Assembly: GCA_944391705.1 (NCBI GenBank)
Contig: CALXUN010000011.1
Span: 1 to 50,811, forward strand
Origin: an uncultured Alphaproteobacteria bacterium
GTDB lineage: Bacteria; Pseudomonadota; Alphaproteobacteria; RF32; CAG-239
DNA length: 50,811 bases
Direction of reading: 5' to 3'
The position numbers and the translations under genes were made by a program. Within the stretch, counting starts at the first letter, position 1. Each line of letters opens with the position of its first letter. This document shows positions 24,348-33,551 of this stretch, in pieces. The notes below the pieces were generated by a model. The model made no database searches. It was not told the origin of the DNA and saw only the letters and a program-made list of their open reading frames with translations.

Positions 24348-24848
24348 CTAATTTTCTTCCGCTAATTCAATCACCTTCACACCTTTTCCTTTGGCTTGTT
24401 TGCAGAATTCATAGGCTTTGCCTTCGTATCGGTTATAGGCGATGATGAAGTCGGTGTTTTCTATGATATAGCGGTTGCGATAGACGATACAAAGCCTTCT
24501 ATATCCGGTGGCACATTTGTCAGGGTAAATCCAATCATCGCAAGGTCTCCGCTGGTAAACATAGTGTGCATCGCATTCGCCGACCTCGTGAAGCTCCGTT
24601 ATTTTTGAGATAACAAGTATTATACGAATGTTCGGATAGTCTTTCTGCACCTCCCAAACCATATCATAAGCATCTTTTTCATAGCCGCCAAGCTCACCGA
24701 CCAGAAACTCGGTAACATCTTCATTCTCAATTAAATTGATGATTTCAGCTTTAATTCGCTCTTTTAATCCTTCAGGCGTGCGATGCCAACAAGGTTTGCC
24801 GCATATCTTATCGTAATCATTGCCAAGAAAAGCACAGGTCTTGCTCAT
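24348..24848 (-). CDS. SLOG/YpsA-type Rossmann protein (DUF1273-like)
   Basis: A 166-residue protein from the ATG at 24848. It begins T-C-A-F-L-G-N-D, where relatives have C-x-F-T-G-H-R, and continues with F-L-V-G-E-L-G-G-Y-E, then D-F-I-I-A-Y-N-R and G-G-x-like A-Y-E-F-C-K-Q-A near the end. SLOG proteins bind nucleotide-derived ligands and recur in anti-phage signalling systems. Several Cys and His in the N terminus (C-G-K-P-C-W-H) might bind metal. It is not in an operon with hsdM: about 115 bases separate them and the order runs SLOG to hsdM. Confidence 0.68.
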   Translation of the reverse strand: MSKTCAFLGNDYDKICGKPCWHRTPEGLKERIKAEIINLIENEDVTEFLVGELGGYEKDAYDMVWEVQKDYPNIRIILVISKITELHEVGECDAHYVYQRRPCDDWIYPDKCATGYRRLCIVYRNRYIIENTDFIIAYNRYEGKAYEFCKQAKGKGVKVIELAEEN

Positions 24849-24986
24849 ATTCAAATTCCATTAAGTTGTACCTAATTTCGCACTTAACAGAAACGAACAA
24901 TTTTGTTGAAGCGGTAATCAAGATAAAGCAAATGTCCAATCTTGTTACCGTTAAATTCCTTAAAACTCCTTTGTTTTCCGTGCATT

Positions 24987-25101
24987 TCAAGGAATTATAT
25001 AGCCCTAAATGAGCCGCATTACACCTCAACAAAATACTTAAAAAATTAGTTGATTTTAATGTTCGTTAAAACAGCAGAACATTTTGAGCATAATTCCTTG
25101 A
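24987..25101. repeat. 12-bp inverted repeats flanking a 91-bp segment upstream of the Mpi-type invertase
   Basis: TCAAGGAATTAT (24987-24998) and ATAATTCCTTGA (25090-25101) are exact inverted copies. The enclosed 91 bases hold TTTTAA-tgttcg-TTAAAA and no gene. A second, shorter inverted pair, AACGAACA (24892-24899) and TGTTCGTT (25060-25067), overlaps the first. Either pair could be a crossover site for the serine recombinase whose gene starts at 25135, or an operator. I cannot tell which from one sequence. Confidence 0.5.
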
Positions 25102-25131
25102 TTCTCCTGATAAATACATCAAAAGGAGAAT
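25101..25131 (+). promoter_or_regulatory. Hairpin that could mask the invertase ribosome site
   Basis: ATTCTCCTGAT (25101-25111) pairs with ATCAAAAGGAGAAT (25118-25131), leaving two A residues bulged and a 6-base loop. The right arm contains the AAGGAG ribosome site of the gene starting at 25135. The stem would hide it in mRNA, so expression could depend on RNA folding. The left edge overlaps the 12-bp inverted repeat by one base. Confidence 0.5.
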
Positions 25132-25134
25132 TTT

Positions 25135-25731
25135 ATGATTTACGGATACATCCGCAAAAGCACCGAAAAGCAATCATTTGAGCATATGGAGTATGAAATC
25201 AGCGATTATGCCGCCAAACACAATATGAAAATTGATGTTTGGGTGGAAGAGACCATATCATCAAGAAAACCTTTGAACAAAAGACAATTAGGGCAACTAT
25301 TAGAGAAACTGCAACCTAATGATATTTTGATAACAAGTGAGTTGAGCCGTATCAGCAGAAGTGTGCCGGAAACATTTTCAATTCTGCAAACTTGCTTAAA
25401 TAAGAACTGCCAAGTTATCACAATTAAGGAAAACTATCATTTAGGGAATGACCTGCAATCGCAAGTATTAGCCTTTGCTTTTGGGCTTGCCAGCCAGATT
25501 GAAAGAGACCTCATCAGCCAAAGAACTAAATGCTCACTTGCATCCAAGAAGGAGCAAGGCATAAAGCTCGGCAGACCAATCGGTGCTGAATCCAAGAAAT
25601 TAAAACTAGCCAAGAACCTTAAACGCATTCAAGACTTACTGGCTAAAGGAGTTTCCAAAAACCAAATATCAAAAATTATGAATGTGCAATATATGACCTT
25701 ATCAAGGTTTATAAAACGATATGGCTTGTGA
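25135..25731 (+). CDS. Mpi-family serine recombinase (DNA invertase)
   Basis: A 198-residue resolvase/invertase. The catalytic Ser is in Y-I-R-K-S-T-E-K-Q (residue 9). Other active-site motifs are E-L-S-R-I-S-R-S (about 66-73) and A-S-Q-I-E-R-D-L-I-S-Q-R-T-K (about 120-133). A C-terminal HTH follows (V-S-K-N-Q-I-S-K-I, about 175-198). The sequence from I-T-S-E-L-S-R to A-F-A-F-G-L closely follows the master invertase Mpi of Bacteroides fragilis, which flips many capsule promoters. It could control local or distant invertible promoters here, and may be a transfer from gut Bacteroidota. Confidence 0.88.
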   Translation: MIYGYIRKSTEKQSFEHMEYEISDYAAKHNMKIDVWVEETISSRKPLNKRQLGQLLEKLQPNDILITSELSRISRSVPETFSILQTCLNKNCQVITIKENYHLGNDLQSQVLAFAFGLASQIERDLISQRTKCSLASKKEQGIKLGRPIGAESKKLKLAKNLKRIQDLLAKGVSKNQISKIMNVQYMTLSRFIKRYGL

Positions 25732-25743
25732 TAAATTCATTAT

Positions 25744-25795
25744 TTCCTTATAAAAATGTGATTCTATGTCATTTTTTCCTTGCTAAAATGTGATT
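25744..25795 (+). repeat. Tandem 20-bp direct repeats in front of the AAA ATPase gene
   Basis: TTCCTT-nnn-AAAATGTGATT occurs at 25744-25763 and 25776-25795, 32 bases apart (three helical turns), with 17 of 20 bases identical. It lies between the invertase stop and the ATG at 25834. Probably an operator for the ATPase gene. Confidence 0.5.
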
Positions 25796-25833
25796 TAAGG
25801 TTTATATTAGTCTTAAATTTTAAGGAGATTATA

Positions 25834-27132
25834 ATGAAAAGATACGCATTTGAGCAGCTTAAATCATGGAAAGAAAATCCAAACCGTAAACCGCTGGTTA
25901 TCCGTGGGGCAAGACAAGTCGGCAAAACTTGGCTGATGCGGGAATTTGCCAAAGAATATTACGCCAAAGTTGCCTACATCAGTTTTGTGGATACGCCCGA
26001 TGCAAAAAACATTTTTGAAGGCAATTATAATCTGGATAATATTTTGCTCGGACTTAATGTGCTGACAAATGTTCAAATCACACCGAATGATACGCTGATT
26101 ATTATTGATGAAATTCAGGAATGTGAAAGAGCCTTAAACGCTTTGAAATTCTTTAAGGAAAACGCACCTGATTATCATATCATAGCCGCCGGAAGTTTGC
26201 TCGGCGTGGCGGTTAGGCAGAAACAATTTTCATTTCCTGTCGGACAAGTGGATTTCTTAAATCTCTATCCTTTGAGTTTTTGTGAATTTTTAGATGCTAT
26301 CGGCGAAAATAAATTATCGGAACTTATTTTAGATAAAAACTGGGCGGTTTTGCAGAATTTCCAAGACAAATGTATCAATTTATTGAAGCAATATATGTTT
26401 GTCGGCGGTATGCCTGAAGCGGTTAAATCTTTTGCAACCAATAAAGATATGGCGGAAGTTCGTCGCTTACAGAATGCAATTATTGCCGGCTATAAGGAAG
26501 ATTTTTCAAAATATACGGAATCTTATAATGTGCCGAAAATCAATGCTGTTTGGAATTCGCTACCGACACAGCTTGCTAAAGAAAATAAGAAATTCACTTA
26601 TAAAGATGTTCAAAAAGGTGCCAGAGCCCGTGAATATGAAGCTGCTGTGGAATGGCTGACACTTACCGGCTTGGTCTATAAAATCCATAAGATTACCAAA
26701 CCGGATTTACCGATTAGCGGTTATGAGGAAAGTTCGGCTTTCAAGCTCTATATGATAGATACAGGGTTGCTGTGTGCCAAAGCAATGCTTGATGCTAAAA
26801 CAATCATTGAGGGCAATAAGATTTTTGAGGAATTCAAAGGAGCTTTAACCGAGCAATACGTTTTGCAGGAGCTCAAAATCAAAGACAATCTGCCGATTAC
26901 TTATTGGGGAACGGATAATGGAACGGCGGAAGTAGATTTTGTTATTCAGGACAAAGATATGGTTATCCCGATAGAAGTAAAAGCCACTGTTAATCTAAAG
27001 GCTAAAAGCCTTGCTTCATATCGCCAAAAATATAATCCGAAAAAAGCTGTTCGCACGTCACTTGCAGGCTTTGAGGAAAATAACGGATTATTCAACATTC
27101 CGCTTTATATGATTGAGAGCTTGGTTGAATAG
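25834..27132 (+). CDS. AAA_14/DUF4143 ATPase
   Basis: A 432-residue protein from the ATG at 25834 with AAGGAG; a longer frame to 25780 lacks a ribosome site. Walker A reads G-A-R-Q-V-G-K-T (about 29-36) and Walker B L-I-I-I-D-E-I-Q-E (about 90-98), both typical of AAA_14. The second half matches DUF4143, with G-G-M-P-E-A-V (about 191), Y-M-I-D-T-G-L-L (about 308) and the nuclease-like E-V-D-F-V-I and I-E-V-K-A near 370-390, reminiscent of a PD-(D/E)XK core. These proteins are very common in gut bacteria. Role unknown. Confidence 0.87.
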   Translation: MKRYAFEQLKSWKENPNRKPLVIRGARQVGKTWLMREFAKEYYAKVAYISFVDTPDAKNIFEGNYNLDNILLGLNVLTNVQITPNDTLIIIDEIQECERALNALKFFKENAPDYHIIAAGSLLGVAVRQKQFSFPVGQVDFLNLYPLSFCEFLDAIGENKLSELILDKNWAVLQNFQDKCINLLKQYMFVGGMPEAVKSFATNKDMAEVRRLQNAIIAGYKEDFSKYTESYNVPKINAVWNSLPTQLAKENKKFTYKDVQKGARAREYEAAVEWLTLTGLVYKIHKITKPDLPISGYEESSAFKLYMIDTGLLCAKAMLDAKTIIEGNKIFEEFKGALTEQYVLQELKIKDNLPITYWGTDNGTAEVDFVIQDKDMVIPIEVKATVNLKAKSLASYRQKYNPKKAVRTSLAGFEENNGLFNIPLYMIESLVE

Positions 27133-27170
27133 TTGATTTTTCTCCTTGCGCTTTATGGCGGAAAGTAGTT

Positions 27171-27314
27171 TTAAGCAGCAAGAAAACCCTTTATAAGTTG
27201 GACTTGCTCTCTCATTGCCATGATTTCAGAATAATGACTAACTAAAATGTTATAAATTTGGTCCGATTTTCTTTGTATTTCGCTATCATCTTGCCAGCCA
27301 CAGTTCAAAAATCG
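27171..27314 (-). pseudogene. Possible C-terminal fragment of a lost gene
   Basis: A minus-strand frame is open from a TGA at 27315-27317 to a TAA at 27171-27173 (47 residues). It has good codon-like composition: C-G-W-Q-D-D-S-E-I-Q-R-K, then I-Y-N-I-L-V-S-H-Y and an R-E-Q-V-Q-L-I-K-G-F end. There is no credible ATG and ribosome site, so it looks like the tail of a deleted gene. No family recognised. The rest of 27133-27523 holds a hairpin but no gene. Confidence 0.3.
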
Positions 27315-27336
27315 TCAGAAATGGCGATTTTTTCTT
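27307..27336 (+). terminator. Possible terminator downstream of the AAA ATPase gene
   Basis: AAAAATCG (27307-27314) pairs with CGATTTTT (27325-27332) around a 10-base loop and runs into TTTCTTT. It is 175 bases after the ATPase stop. The stem has only two G-C pairs, so it is moderate. Confidence 0.45.
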
Positions 27337-27523
27337 TATAAATCAACAGCTTAACTGAGTCCGAAAATTTATATCATTACAGGCTTAAATACGAATCATC
27401 CTCAGGCTACTTTTTTATGACTTTCCTTATCTTTCAACAGTTTAATTGAAAGACATTCTTTCATAGCCTTTTGGGATTATCATTTATCCAAAGCCGGATT
27501 TGAAGCCTGCCTAAAATAAAAGT

Positions 27524-28114
27524 TTAAGAAAAAATTTTATATTGCCCGGTTTCAATATATACATCATCGCAGTCTTCAAATATCTTGATTTTCTGATGAT
27601 TATCCAGTTCGATTACAACAGCTTCACATGCCGCATCTTCCCCATCGTCATCATTGCCGACAGCCGCAACATCAACTACTTTGTGCCCGATAATATCATT
27701 ACCATAGGCTTCCGAGACATTAAACATTTTTTTCCTGTAATCATTGTTATCTGCAGGTGCTCTGACCGACGGGTTAGTTACGATTTCATCAATGAGCAGC
27801 GTATTTAATCCTAATTTATATTGCCAAGGTGCCCACAAATCCATTTCCAGCTGCTCATCACCGATTAAAAAGACAATGTTGCCGCCCCATGAAACTTTTC
27901 CTTTTTGCATTTTAATATAGTTGCTGAGGGTAGACATCCGGAACAAGTTTTTTGTCCCAAAAGAAAGACCAAAATTCGTAATTAAAATTGCTTTCAGTTC
28001 TTTTCCCAAAAGATATGGTTTAACTGCTTCCATAAAACTACGTGCTTCTTTTAATTCGTCAACACCATTATTTTTAGTGCTTTCACTATAAATACTTGTT
28101 CTTATCCTGACCAT
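27524..28114 (-). CDS. Hypothetical protein, 196 residues
   Basis: No known domain is recognised. The N-terminal half has a mixed alpha/beta pattern (A-I-L-I-T-N-F-G-L-S-F, about 42-52) and W-G-G-N-I-V-F-L-I-G-D (about 76). The C-terminal part holds an acidic G-N-D-D-D-G-E-D stretch (about 153-160) followed by beta strands (V-V-I-E-L-D-N, I-K-I-F-E-D). No signal peptide. The ribosome site is weak. Standing alone at the edge of the accessory region, it is flanked by noncoding DNA on both sides (28115-28369, nothing seen). Confidence 0.6.
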   Translation of the reverse strand: MVRIRTSIYSESTKNNGVDELKEARSFMEAVKPYLLGKELKAILITNFGLSFGTKNLFRMSTLSNYIKMQKGKVSWGGNIVFLIGDEQLEMDLWAPWQYKLGLNTLLIDEIVTNPSVRAPADNNDYRKKMFNVSEAYGNDIIGHKVVDVAAVGNDDDGEDAACEAVVIELDNHQKIKIFEDCDDVYIETGQYKIFS

Positions 28115-28369
28115 TTTGTTTTTCCGATAAATTTTTTTGAAATACCGCTAAATTCTATACAACTTATGGTATAAAAATCACCTATTAATGTCAACAATAA
28201 GATATATTGAAAGAAAACCTAAAAAAATTTAAAATTATGCAAACAAAATAATTGCCGTTATATCATGATTGATGATAGTTATGACGTTGATATTGAATCG
28301 GAGTAGCTGAAAACACTTCTCGTTAAGCTGTAAACGCCTTGAGTATTCTTTCTCTTAAGCTTAATTTTT

Positions 28370-28708
28370 TTATTTATCAACCGATAAAGAAATAATATCT
28401 TTTACTTCATAAGCATGGGCATACACGGCTCCGAAACCATCTTGAACTTTTCCGACATCCTGCACTTTCAATCTGGCATAAACCGGTTGATACTTTACAA
28501 TTTTTGTTCCAACCGCATCTTGATATTCTCTCATCAACTTACCGGATTTATCAATAATCCAATATTCCTTATTATCCGAAACATTTACAAAAGAGCGCAC
28601 TTCATGCCCAATCTTCAATACGCCCTCCACTTCTTGAACATTTTGGGAAGTATGACATCCGGACATAAAAAAAGCCGCTAAAGAAATTATATAAAGTTTA
28701 TTAGTCAT
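28370..28708 (-). CDS. Small lipoprotein with an NlpE-C-like beta domain
   Basis: A 112-residue protein from the ATG at 28708 (AGGAG site). The signal ends in the lipobox M-S-G-C at residues 15-18, so Cys18 would be lipidated. The mature part (about 30-110) is an OB-like beta domain with G-V-L, G-H-E-V-R-S-F, Y-W-I-I-D-K-S-G-K-L and Y-Q-P-V-Y-A-R-L, similar to the C-terminal domain of NlpE-type envelope-stress lipoproteins. Likely in the outer or inner membrane facing the periplasm. Downstream of uvrB on the same strand, 55 bases away. Confidence 0.72.
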   Translation of the reverse strand: MTNKLYIISLAAFFMSGCHTSQNVQEVEGVLKIGHEVRSFVNVSDNKEYWIIDKSGKLMREYQDAVGTKIVKYQPVYARLKVQDVGKVQDGFGAVYAHAYEVKDIISLSVDK

Positions 28709-28763
28709 TACCAATATTTCTCCTATCCTTCTTACGATGATTACCAACTTATACAAAACAAAA

Positions 28764-30749
28764 TTACAAACTTTTAATAGCCAAAGCTTCCAATTCTTTA
28801 AGCTTATCACGATAAATAGCAGCCTGTTCAAACTCCAGATTAAGCGCAGCTTCTTTCATCAGTTTGGTGTATTCCTTGATTTTCTTTTCCACGTTCTTGA
28901 TATCTTCTACACTCGCCGCATCATCTTTAACAAAATCGGTTTCCGTCATTTCCTTTAAGGTTGAAGATATGTTCTTTTTAATGGTTTGCGGGGTAATACC
29001 GTGTTCTATATTATATTTAATTTGCTTTTCACGACGGCGGTTGGTTTCATCCAAAGCCTCCCGGATGGAACCTGTCATCTTGTCGGCATACAAAATCACC
29101 CGCCCTTTGGCATTACGTGCAGCACGGCCGATGGTTTGTATCAAGGAACGGGTTGAACGCAAAAAACCTTCTTTATCGGCATCCAAAATTGCCACCAGCG
29201 AACATTCCGGAATATCCAAACCTTCGCGCAAAAGGTTTATACCGACCAGAACGTCAAATGTGCCCAAACGCAAATCACGGATAATTTCAATACGTTCCAA
29301 AGTGTCAATATCCGAATGCATATAGCGGACTTTAATGCCGTTGTCTTTTAAGTATTCGGTCAAATCTTCCGCCATTTTTTTGGTTAAAGTTGTGACCAGC
29401 ACACGTTCGCCTTTAGCGGCGGTTTTTCGGCACTCGTTCATCAAATCGTCAATCTGGTTTTCAACCGGACGCACGATACAAAGCGGATCGGTTAAACCGG
29501 TCGGACGGATAACCTGCTCGGCAAATGTACCATGGCTTTGCTGTAATTCCCAGTCGCCCGGCGTTGCCGAAACAAAAATCGTCTGCGGCCGCATGGCATC
29601 CCACTCTTCAAATTTCAAAGGCCTGTTATCCACGCATGACGGCAGTCTGAAACCATAATCGGCCAACGTGCTTTTACGGTTAAAGTCACCGCGAAACATT
29701 CCTCCGATTTGCGGCACCGAAATATGACTTTCATCAACAAATAAAAGCGCATCTTTTGGAAAATATTCAAACAAAGTCGGCGGCGGCTCACCGGGTTGAC
29801 GGCCGGTTAAATAACGCGAGTAATTTTCAATTCCCTTGCAGTGTCCGGTTGTTTCCAGCATTTCCAAATCAAAACGCGTCCGCTGCTCCAGGCGTTGTGC
29901 TTCCAAAAGTTTATTTTGGCTTTTAAGTTCTTGCAAACGAATTTCCAAATCTTCTTTAATATGGGTAATTGCTTGCGACAATGCCGGCCGCGGCGTCACA
30001 TAATGGTTGGCCGGATAAACCGTAATTTCGCTCAAATCGGCAGTTTTTTTACCGGTTAAGGAATCAATTTCGGCAATACTTTCAACCTCATCACCGAAAA
30101 AAGAAACACGCCAGGCACGGTCTTCATAGTGGGCGGGAAAAATATCAAGCGTATCACCGTTAACGCGGAAAGTGCTGCGCACAAAATTTATCTGATTTCG
30201 CTCATATTGAAGCTCGGCCAGATTACGGTAGATATCCGCCGGATTAATCACATCACCGACTTTTAAACCAAAGGCCATGGAAGAATATGATTCCATACTG
30301 CCCAAGCCGTAAATACAGGAAACAGACGCCACAATAATAACATCATTTTCTTCCAAAACATTTCGGGTAGCACCGTGGCGCATCCGGTCAATTTGCTCGT
30401 TAATAGCCGAATCTTTTTCAATATAGGTATCTGTTTTGGGAATATAGGCTTCCGGTTGATAATAATCGTAATATGAAACAAAATATTCCACCCGGTTATG
30501 CGGAAAAAATTCTTTCATTTCCGAATACAGCTGGGCCGCCAGAATTTTATTCGGTGCCATAATCAGCGCCGGACGTCTGGCCTGTTCGATTATTTTTGCC
30601 ATGGTAAAGGTTTTGCCCGAGCCGGTAACGCCTAAAAGCACCTGGCTGCGCTCACCGCGCGCCAGCCCTTCACACAGCTCTTTAATTGCCTGCGGCTGAT
30701 CACCGGATGGCTCAAACGGACTTTCAATTTTAAATTCTTTGTTTATCAT
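28764..30749 (-). CDS. uvrB: Excinuclease ABC subunit B
   Basis: A 661-residue UvrB, normal length. Walker A G-V-T-G-S-G-K-T (about 39-46); the beta-hairpin region with [11 protein letters not shown] (about 92-102); F-V-D-E-S-H (about 338); helicase motifs V-S-A-T-P and Q-T-I-G-R-A-A-R-N; and a C-terminal UVR motif ([11 protein letters not shown]). It loads on damaged DNA from UvrA and directs UvrC. No GTTC-N7-GTTC box is seen upstream, so it is not visibly LexA-controlled here. Confidence 0.97.
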   Translation of the reverse strand: MINKEFKIESPFEPSGDQPQAIKELCEGLARGERSQVLLGVTGSGKTFTMAKIIEQARRPALIMAPNKILAAQLYSEMKEFFPHNRVEYFVSYYDYYQPEAYIPKTDTYIEKDSAINEQIDRMRHGATRNVLEENDVIIVASVSCIYGLGSMESYSSMAFGLKVGDVINPADIYRNLAELQYERNQINFVRSTFRVNGDTLDIFPAHYEDRAWRVSFFGDEVESIAEIDSLTGKKTADLSEITVYPANHYVTPRPALSQAITHIKEDLEIRLQELKSQNKLLEAQRLEQRTRFDLEMLETTGHCKGIENYSRYLTGRQPGEPPPTLFEYFPKDALLFVDESHISVPQIGGMFRGDFNRKSTLADYGFRLPSCVDNRPLKFEEWDAMRPQTIFVSATPGDWELQQSHGTFAEQVIRPTGLTDPLCIVRPVENQIDDLMNECRKTAAKGERVLVTTLTKKMAEDLTEYLKDNGIKVRYMHSDIDTLERIEIIRDLRLGTFDVLVGINLLREGLDIPECSLVAILDADKEGFLRSTRSLIQTIGRAARNAKGRVILYADKMTGSIREALDETNRRREKQIKYNIEHGITPQTIKKNISSTLKEMTETDFVKDDAASVEDIKNVEKKIKEYTKLMKEAALNLEFEQAAIYRDKLKELEALAIKSL

Positions 30750-30823
30750 TCATTTTTTCCTTAAAAGGCATCATATACCTTCCATAAGGAAAAGAAAACA
30801 GGAAAATGTGTTATAATATATCT

Positions 30824-32479
30824 TTATTCAAGCACCCGCTCAAAAACTTTACTCAAAGCCGTCGTATTTTCAGGCTGCAAGGTCTTACGCAAATCCGCCA
30901 TATAAGAGGATTCCGGGAAACGCATGGTTAACGCAACATCCTGAGTTTTGGCATTAGGTTTTAAATGTTGTTCAAATGCTTTCCACAAATATGCCGGCAG
31001 TTTGTCTTTAACCCCGTTTAAGATATTCCAGTCGATTCGGCCGGCAAAAACAAGCCCTTCCGAATTTTGTTTAACATCATATGCCCCGTTGGCTTCCATA
31101 CTTTGATGTTTATCTTTACCGATTACCAGACAATTATTACCTAAAAGATTAACCAGTTCACAGCTTTTTGCAAATTTTTCTTCCTCATCCAGTTTTCCGA
31201 AAAAGCGGGTAATAACATCATCTGCAGCTCCCAAAGGCAAATGATGATGAACGGAAGCGACCTGGTTTTCAGCCGTATCATCCATAATTTGCTTGCGAAA
31301 CTTCCTCTCTTCGCTTGCACTTGCAGATGCCGCCGTACTGCCGGCATCAACCATACCCAAAGCACCGATATTATTCCGGCCGCTGCACAAGGGGCGGATA
31401 TATTGGTGATCAATCGTCTGGACATACATGCCGTAATCAATGCCGCGATTGCTGTTTTCTATATCGTATTTGCGTTTTTCAGATATAAGCGACGCCACAA
31501 GCTGGCAATAAAGGTCTTTACTTTTCTGATTATAAACCTGCCGGCGTTCCTGTTGCAGCACATCGTCATTTTTTCCATCTGTTTTAATTCCAAGTGCTTC
31601 ATCAAGAATTTTCGAATAGTTTTTTTCACCATAATATTCCCTAAGCAACTTTTCAAAATCATCGTAATTTGAAGCCGCAGAGGGTTTTCGAATAAGATTT
31701 TTACCATTCTCGGCCAACAGCCCGTTTAAAATCAAAGTTGCTTCCCTGGATCCGCCTCTTCTTTTGAAATCATCACGCAATCTTTCCCGAAAAGGTTTTG
31801 TGCTTTTAGGCGTGTCATAATTTAAGGAAATTTTTATACCGTTGACATGTGCCTTAATATCCGGCAGCATTTCCTCAATTACCGGATTGGGAAGCCCGGT
31901 ATCCTGATATGTCTGCAAATCAAGATAAATTTTTTCTCTCAAAATTTTTTGTTTATCGTTAATACTCTGCGCCAGCAAATCAGCCCAGCGGATTTTTTCT
32001 TCTTTATCAGAACTTTTCTTACGTTTGGAGTTTTTACCGGCTTGCTTGTTAAAGCTATCCAACTCATCTTGTGACAAATCATCTTTAAGTTTTCGTTCAC
32101 AAACGCTTTGTGCCAACTTTCTGGCTATCGTTTCTTTAATGCCGATATCTTTTAAAACCAGAGCAATACTTTCGCTATGACGTCCAAGATCGCTCTTTGC
32201 ATCACCGGTAGCATAATAATCAAAAATTTTTTCGGCCAACTGCCCGCGCATGGCATCAATGCGCTTTTTTAAATCTTCTCGTGAGGTAATGGCATCCAGA
32301 TTATACTTTTCAACCAGGGCAAATGTCTTTTCATCATTAAAACATTCCTCGTTGAGTTTTTCAATTTTACGATAAAGTTCATCAATATCCGCATCGGTAA
32401 CATGTATAAATCTGGAATAATCCATCAAAGCCGATTCTATTAAAAGCCTTTTGGATACATCTTTTATCGTATTTGCCAT
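30824..32479 (-). CDS. Hypothetical protein, 551 residues, with an HNH-like histidine cluster
   Basis: A large intact gene with a GGAGG site. The N-terminal two thirds are helical and charged (Lys-rich G-K-N-S-K-R-K-K-S-S-D-K near 150). Around residue 390 comes V-H-H-H-L-P-L, then E-L-V-N-L-L-G-N-N-C-L-V-I and K-D-K-H-Q-S-M-E (about 440). The order His-His, Asn, His resembles an HNH nuclease core, but spacing is loose and I do not claim activity. No signal peptide. Stands between uvrB and a small divergent gene, in the otherwise core-like region. Confidence 0.65.
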   Translation of the reverse strand: MANTIKDVSKRLLIESALMDYSRFIHVTDADIDELYRKIEKLNEECFNDEKTFALVEKYNLDAITSREDLKKRIDAMRGQLAEKIFDYYATGDAKSDLGRHSESIALVLKDIGIKETIARKLAQSVCERKLKDDLSQDELDSFNKQAGKNSKRKKSSDKEEKIRWADLLAQSINDKQKILREKIYLDLQTYQDTGLPNPVIEEMLPDIKAHVNGIKISLNYDTPKSTKPFRERLRDDFKRRGGSREATLILNGLLAENGKNLIRKPSAASNYDDFEKLLREYYGEKNYSKILDEALGIKTDGKNDDVLQQERRQVYNQKSKDLYCQLVASLISEKRKYDIENSNRGIDYGMYVQTIDHQYIRPLCSGRNNIGALGMVDAGSTAASASASEERKFRKQIMDDTAENQVASVHHHLPLGAADDVITRFFGKLDEEEKFAKSCELVNLLGNNCLVIGKDKHQSMEANGAYDVKQNSEGLVFAGRIDWNILNGVKDKLPAYLWKAFEQHLKPNAKTQDVALTMRFPESSYMADLRKTLQPENTTALSKVFERVLE

Positions 32480-32624
32480 TTTTCCCTCCGTTTTTTAAAG
32501 AATAAGCCCGTTGTGAAACTTTGTCAACTTTTTTGTACAAAAAAACATTGACTTTTAGTTTTTTTAGTGACATATTCTCTTCTGCCATAAAATTATTAAG
32601 AAATTAATTTAATATAATATAAAA

Positions 32625-32981
32625 ATGGAAACGCTAAAATTTCTAAGGGAATATTTTAAGATTCCCGCAAGCAAAAAAATCAGCTGGGCAATTATTGAAG
32701 AAACATCGGCAAACGGTGAGACGGAATACAAACCCGGAATTTATATTGAAGGTTCAAACGTATATCTGGACATTGCCAAACGACGTTTTTTTTCAAAAGT
32801 ATCCAACCGGACAATATCCCGTCGTGTTTACCCGGCCAACCGGACAACGGAAAAATTATCGTACCGTTATACGGCCAAAGAAAACTCAAAATTTACGATT
32901 TATCGTTCCAAAACATATATTACCGATATCTACTATCCGGCAATATATTCCAAAGAACTGGAAAATGAGCTGCTCTTATAA
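32625..32981 (+). CDS. Hypothetical protein, 118 residues
   Basis: A basic, beta-rich protein with many Tyr, Arg and Lys. It has no cysteine, signal peptide or recognisable domain. No clear ribosome site precedes the ATG, but a perfect terminator follows the stop, which supports a real transcription unit. Basic residues (R-R-F-F-S-K, S-R-R-V-Y) suggest nucleic acid or membrane-surface binding. Function unknown. Confidence 0.55.
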   Translation: METLKFLREYFKIPASKKISWAIIEETSANGETEYKPGIYIEGSNVYLDIAKRRFFSKVSNRTISRRVYPANRTTEKLSYRYTAKENSKFTIYRSKTYITDIYYPAIYSKELENELLL

Positions 32982-32985
32982 TCTG

Positions 32986-33016
32986 AAAATCCCGTTTTGA
33001 AAATGCGGGATTTTTT
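32986..33016 (+). terminator. Rho-independent terminator
   Basis: AAAATCCCG pairs with CGGGATTTT around an 11-base loop, followed by TTTTTTCTTTTTT, four bases after the 118-residue gene. Confidence 0.85.
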
Positions 33017-33092
33017 CTTTTTTAAATAAGTCTTGATTATTTACTGCTTTGGGCGTAGCATTTGTACGTAAATAAATAATTAAAATATAGAT

Positions 33093-33449
33093 ATGGAAGA
33101 ACAAATACTTGAACAGCTTGAAATGGCCGAACAGGATTTGTATATGGCCTTGAATTTGGGTGAATCTATTATTTTCGGGTATCTTAAAGTCGAATTGGTT
33201 GACTTAATGGAAATGTATTATCTTTTAAGAAAATGGCAGATAAGACTGGGAAATAAAATTCTTAACAGTTTGGAAACACTTGTCAAACAGTATGAAATTG
33301 TTTTGGAAGATGTTAACGAAGAACTGCTTGATGATTACATAACTGCCCGCCAGACAGAAGATATTCGCGATATTGTCATCGAAATTTCCAAAAAATCAGG
33401 TTTACCCGGAGTTTGTCTGATTACGCCGGACACCATGCCGAAAGCTTAA
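33093..33449 (+). CDS. Hypothetical helical protein, 118 residues
   Basis: An acidic, mostly helical protein (E-Q-I-L-E-Q-L-E-M-A-E-Q-D-L at the start; D-V-N-E-E-L-L-D-D-Y-I-T-A-R-Q near 83-98). No transmembrane segment, signal or known motif. The terminator after the stop begins inside the last codons. Convergent with ftsH. Function unknown. Confidence 0.55.
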   Translation: MEEQILEQLEMAEQDLYMALNLGESIIFGYLKVELVDLMEMYYLLRKWQIRLGNKILNSLETLVKQYEIVLEDVNEELLDDYITARQTEDIRDIVIEISKKSGLPGVCLITPDTMPKA

Positions 33450-33480
33450 AAAGCACTCCTGTTAAAAAGGAGTGCTTTTT
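33448..33480. terminator. Bidirectional terminator between convergent genes
   Basis: A 12-bp stem, AAAAAGCACTCC with GGAGTGCTTTTT, around a 9-base loop. The A/T flanks give T tracts on both strands, so it serves the 118-residue gene on plus and ftsH on minus. Confidence 0.85.
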
Positions 33481-33551
33481 ATATTCTAAAAAAACGCAAC
33501 ATGGTTGCCTTAAACAATATCCGCCTTTAACCGGACAAAACAACGAAGCGA

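Noticed and set aside
24817..25032. A 71-codon minus-strand frame upstream of the SLOG gene
   Set aside because: It overlaps the SLOG start in another frame, crosses the left 12-bp inverted repeat and resembles no protein.
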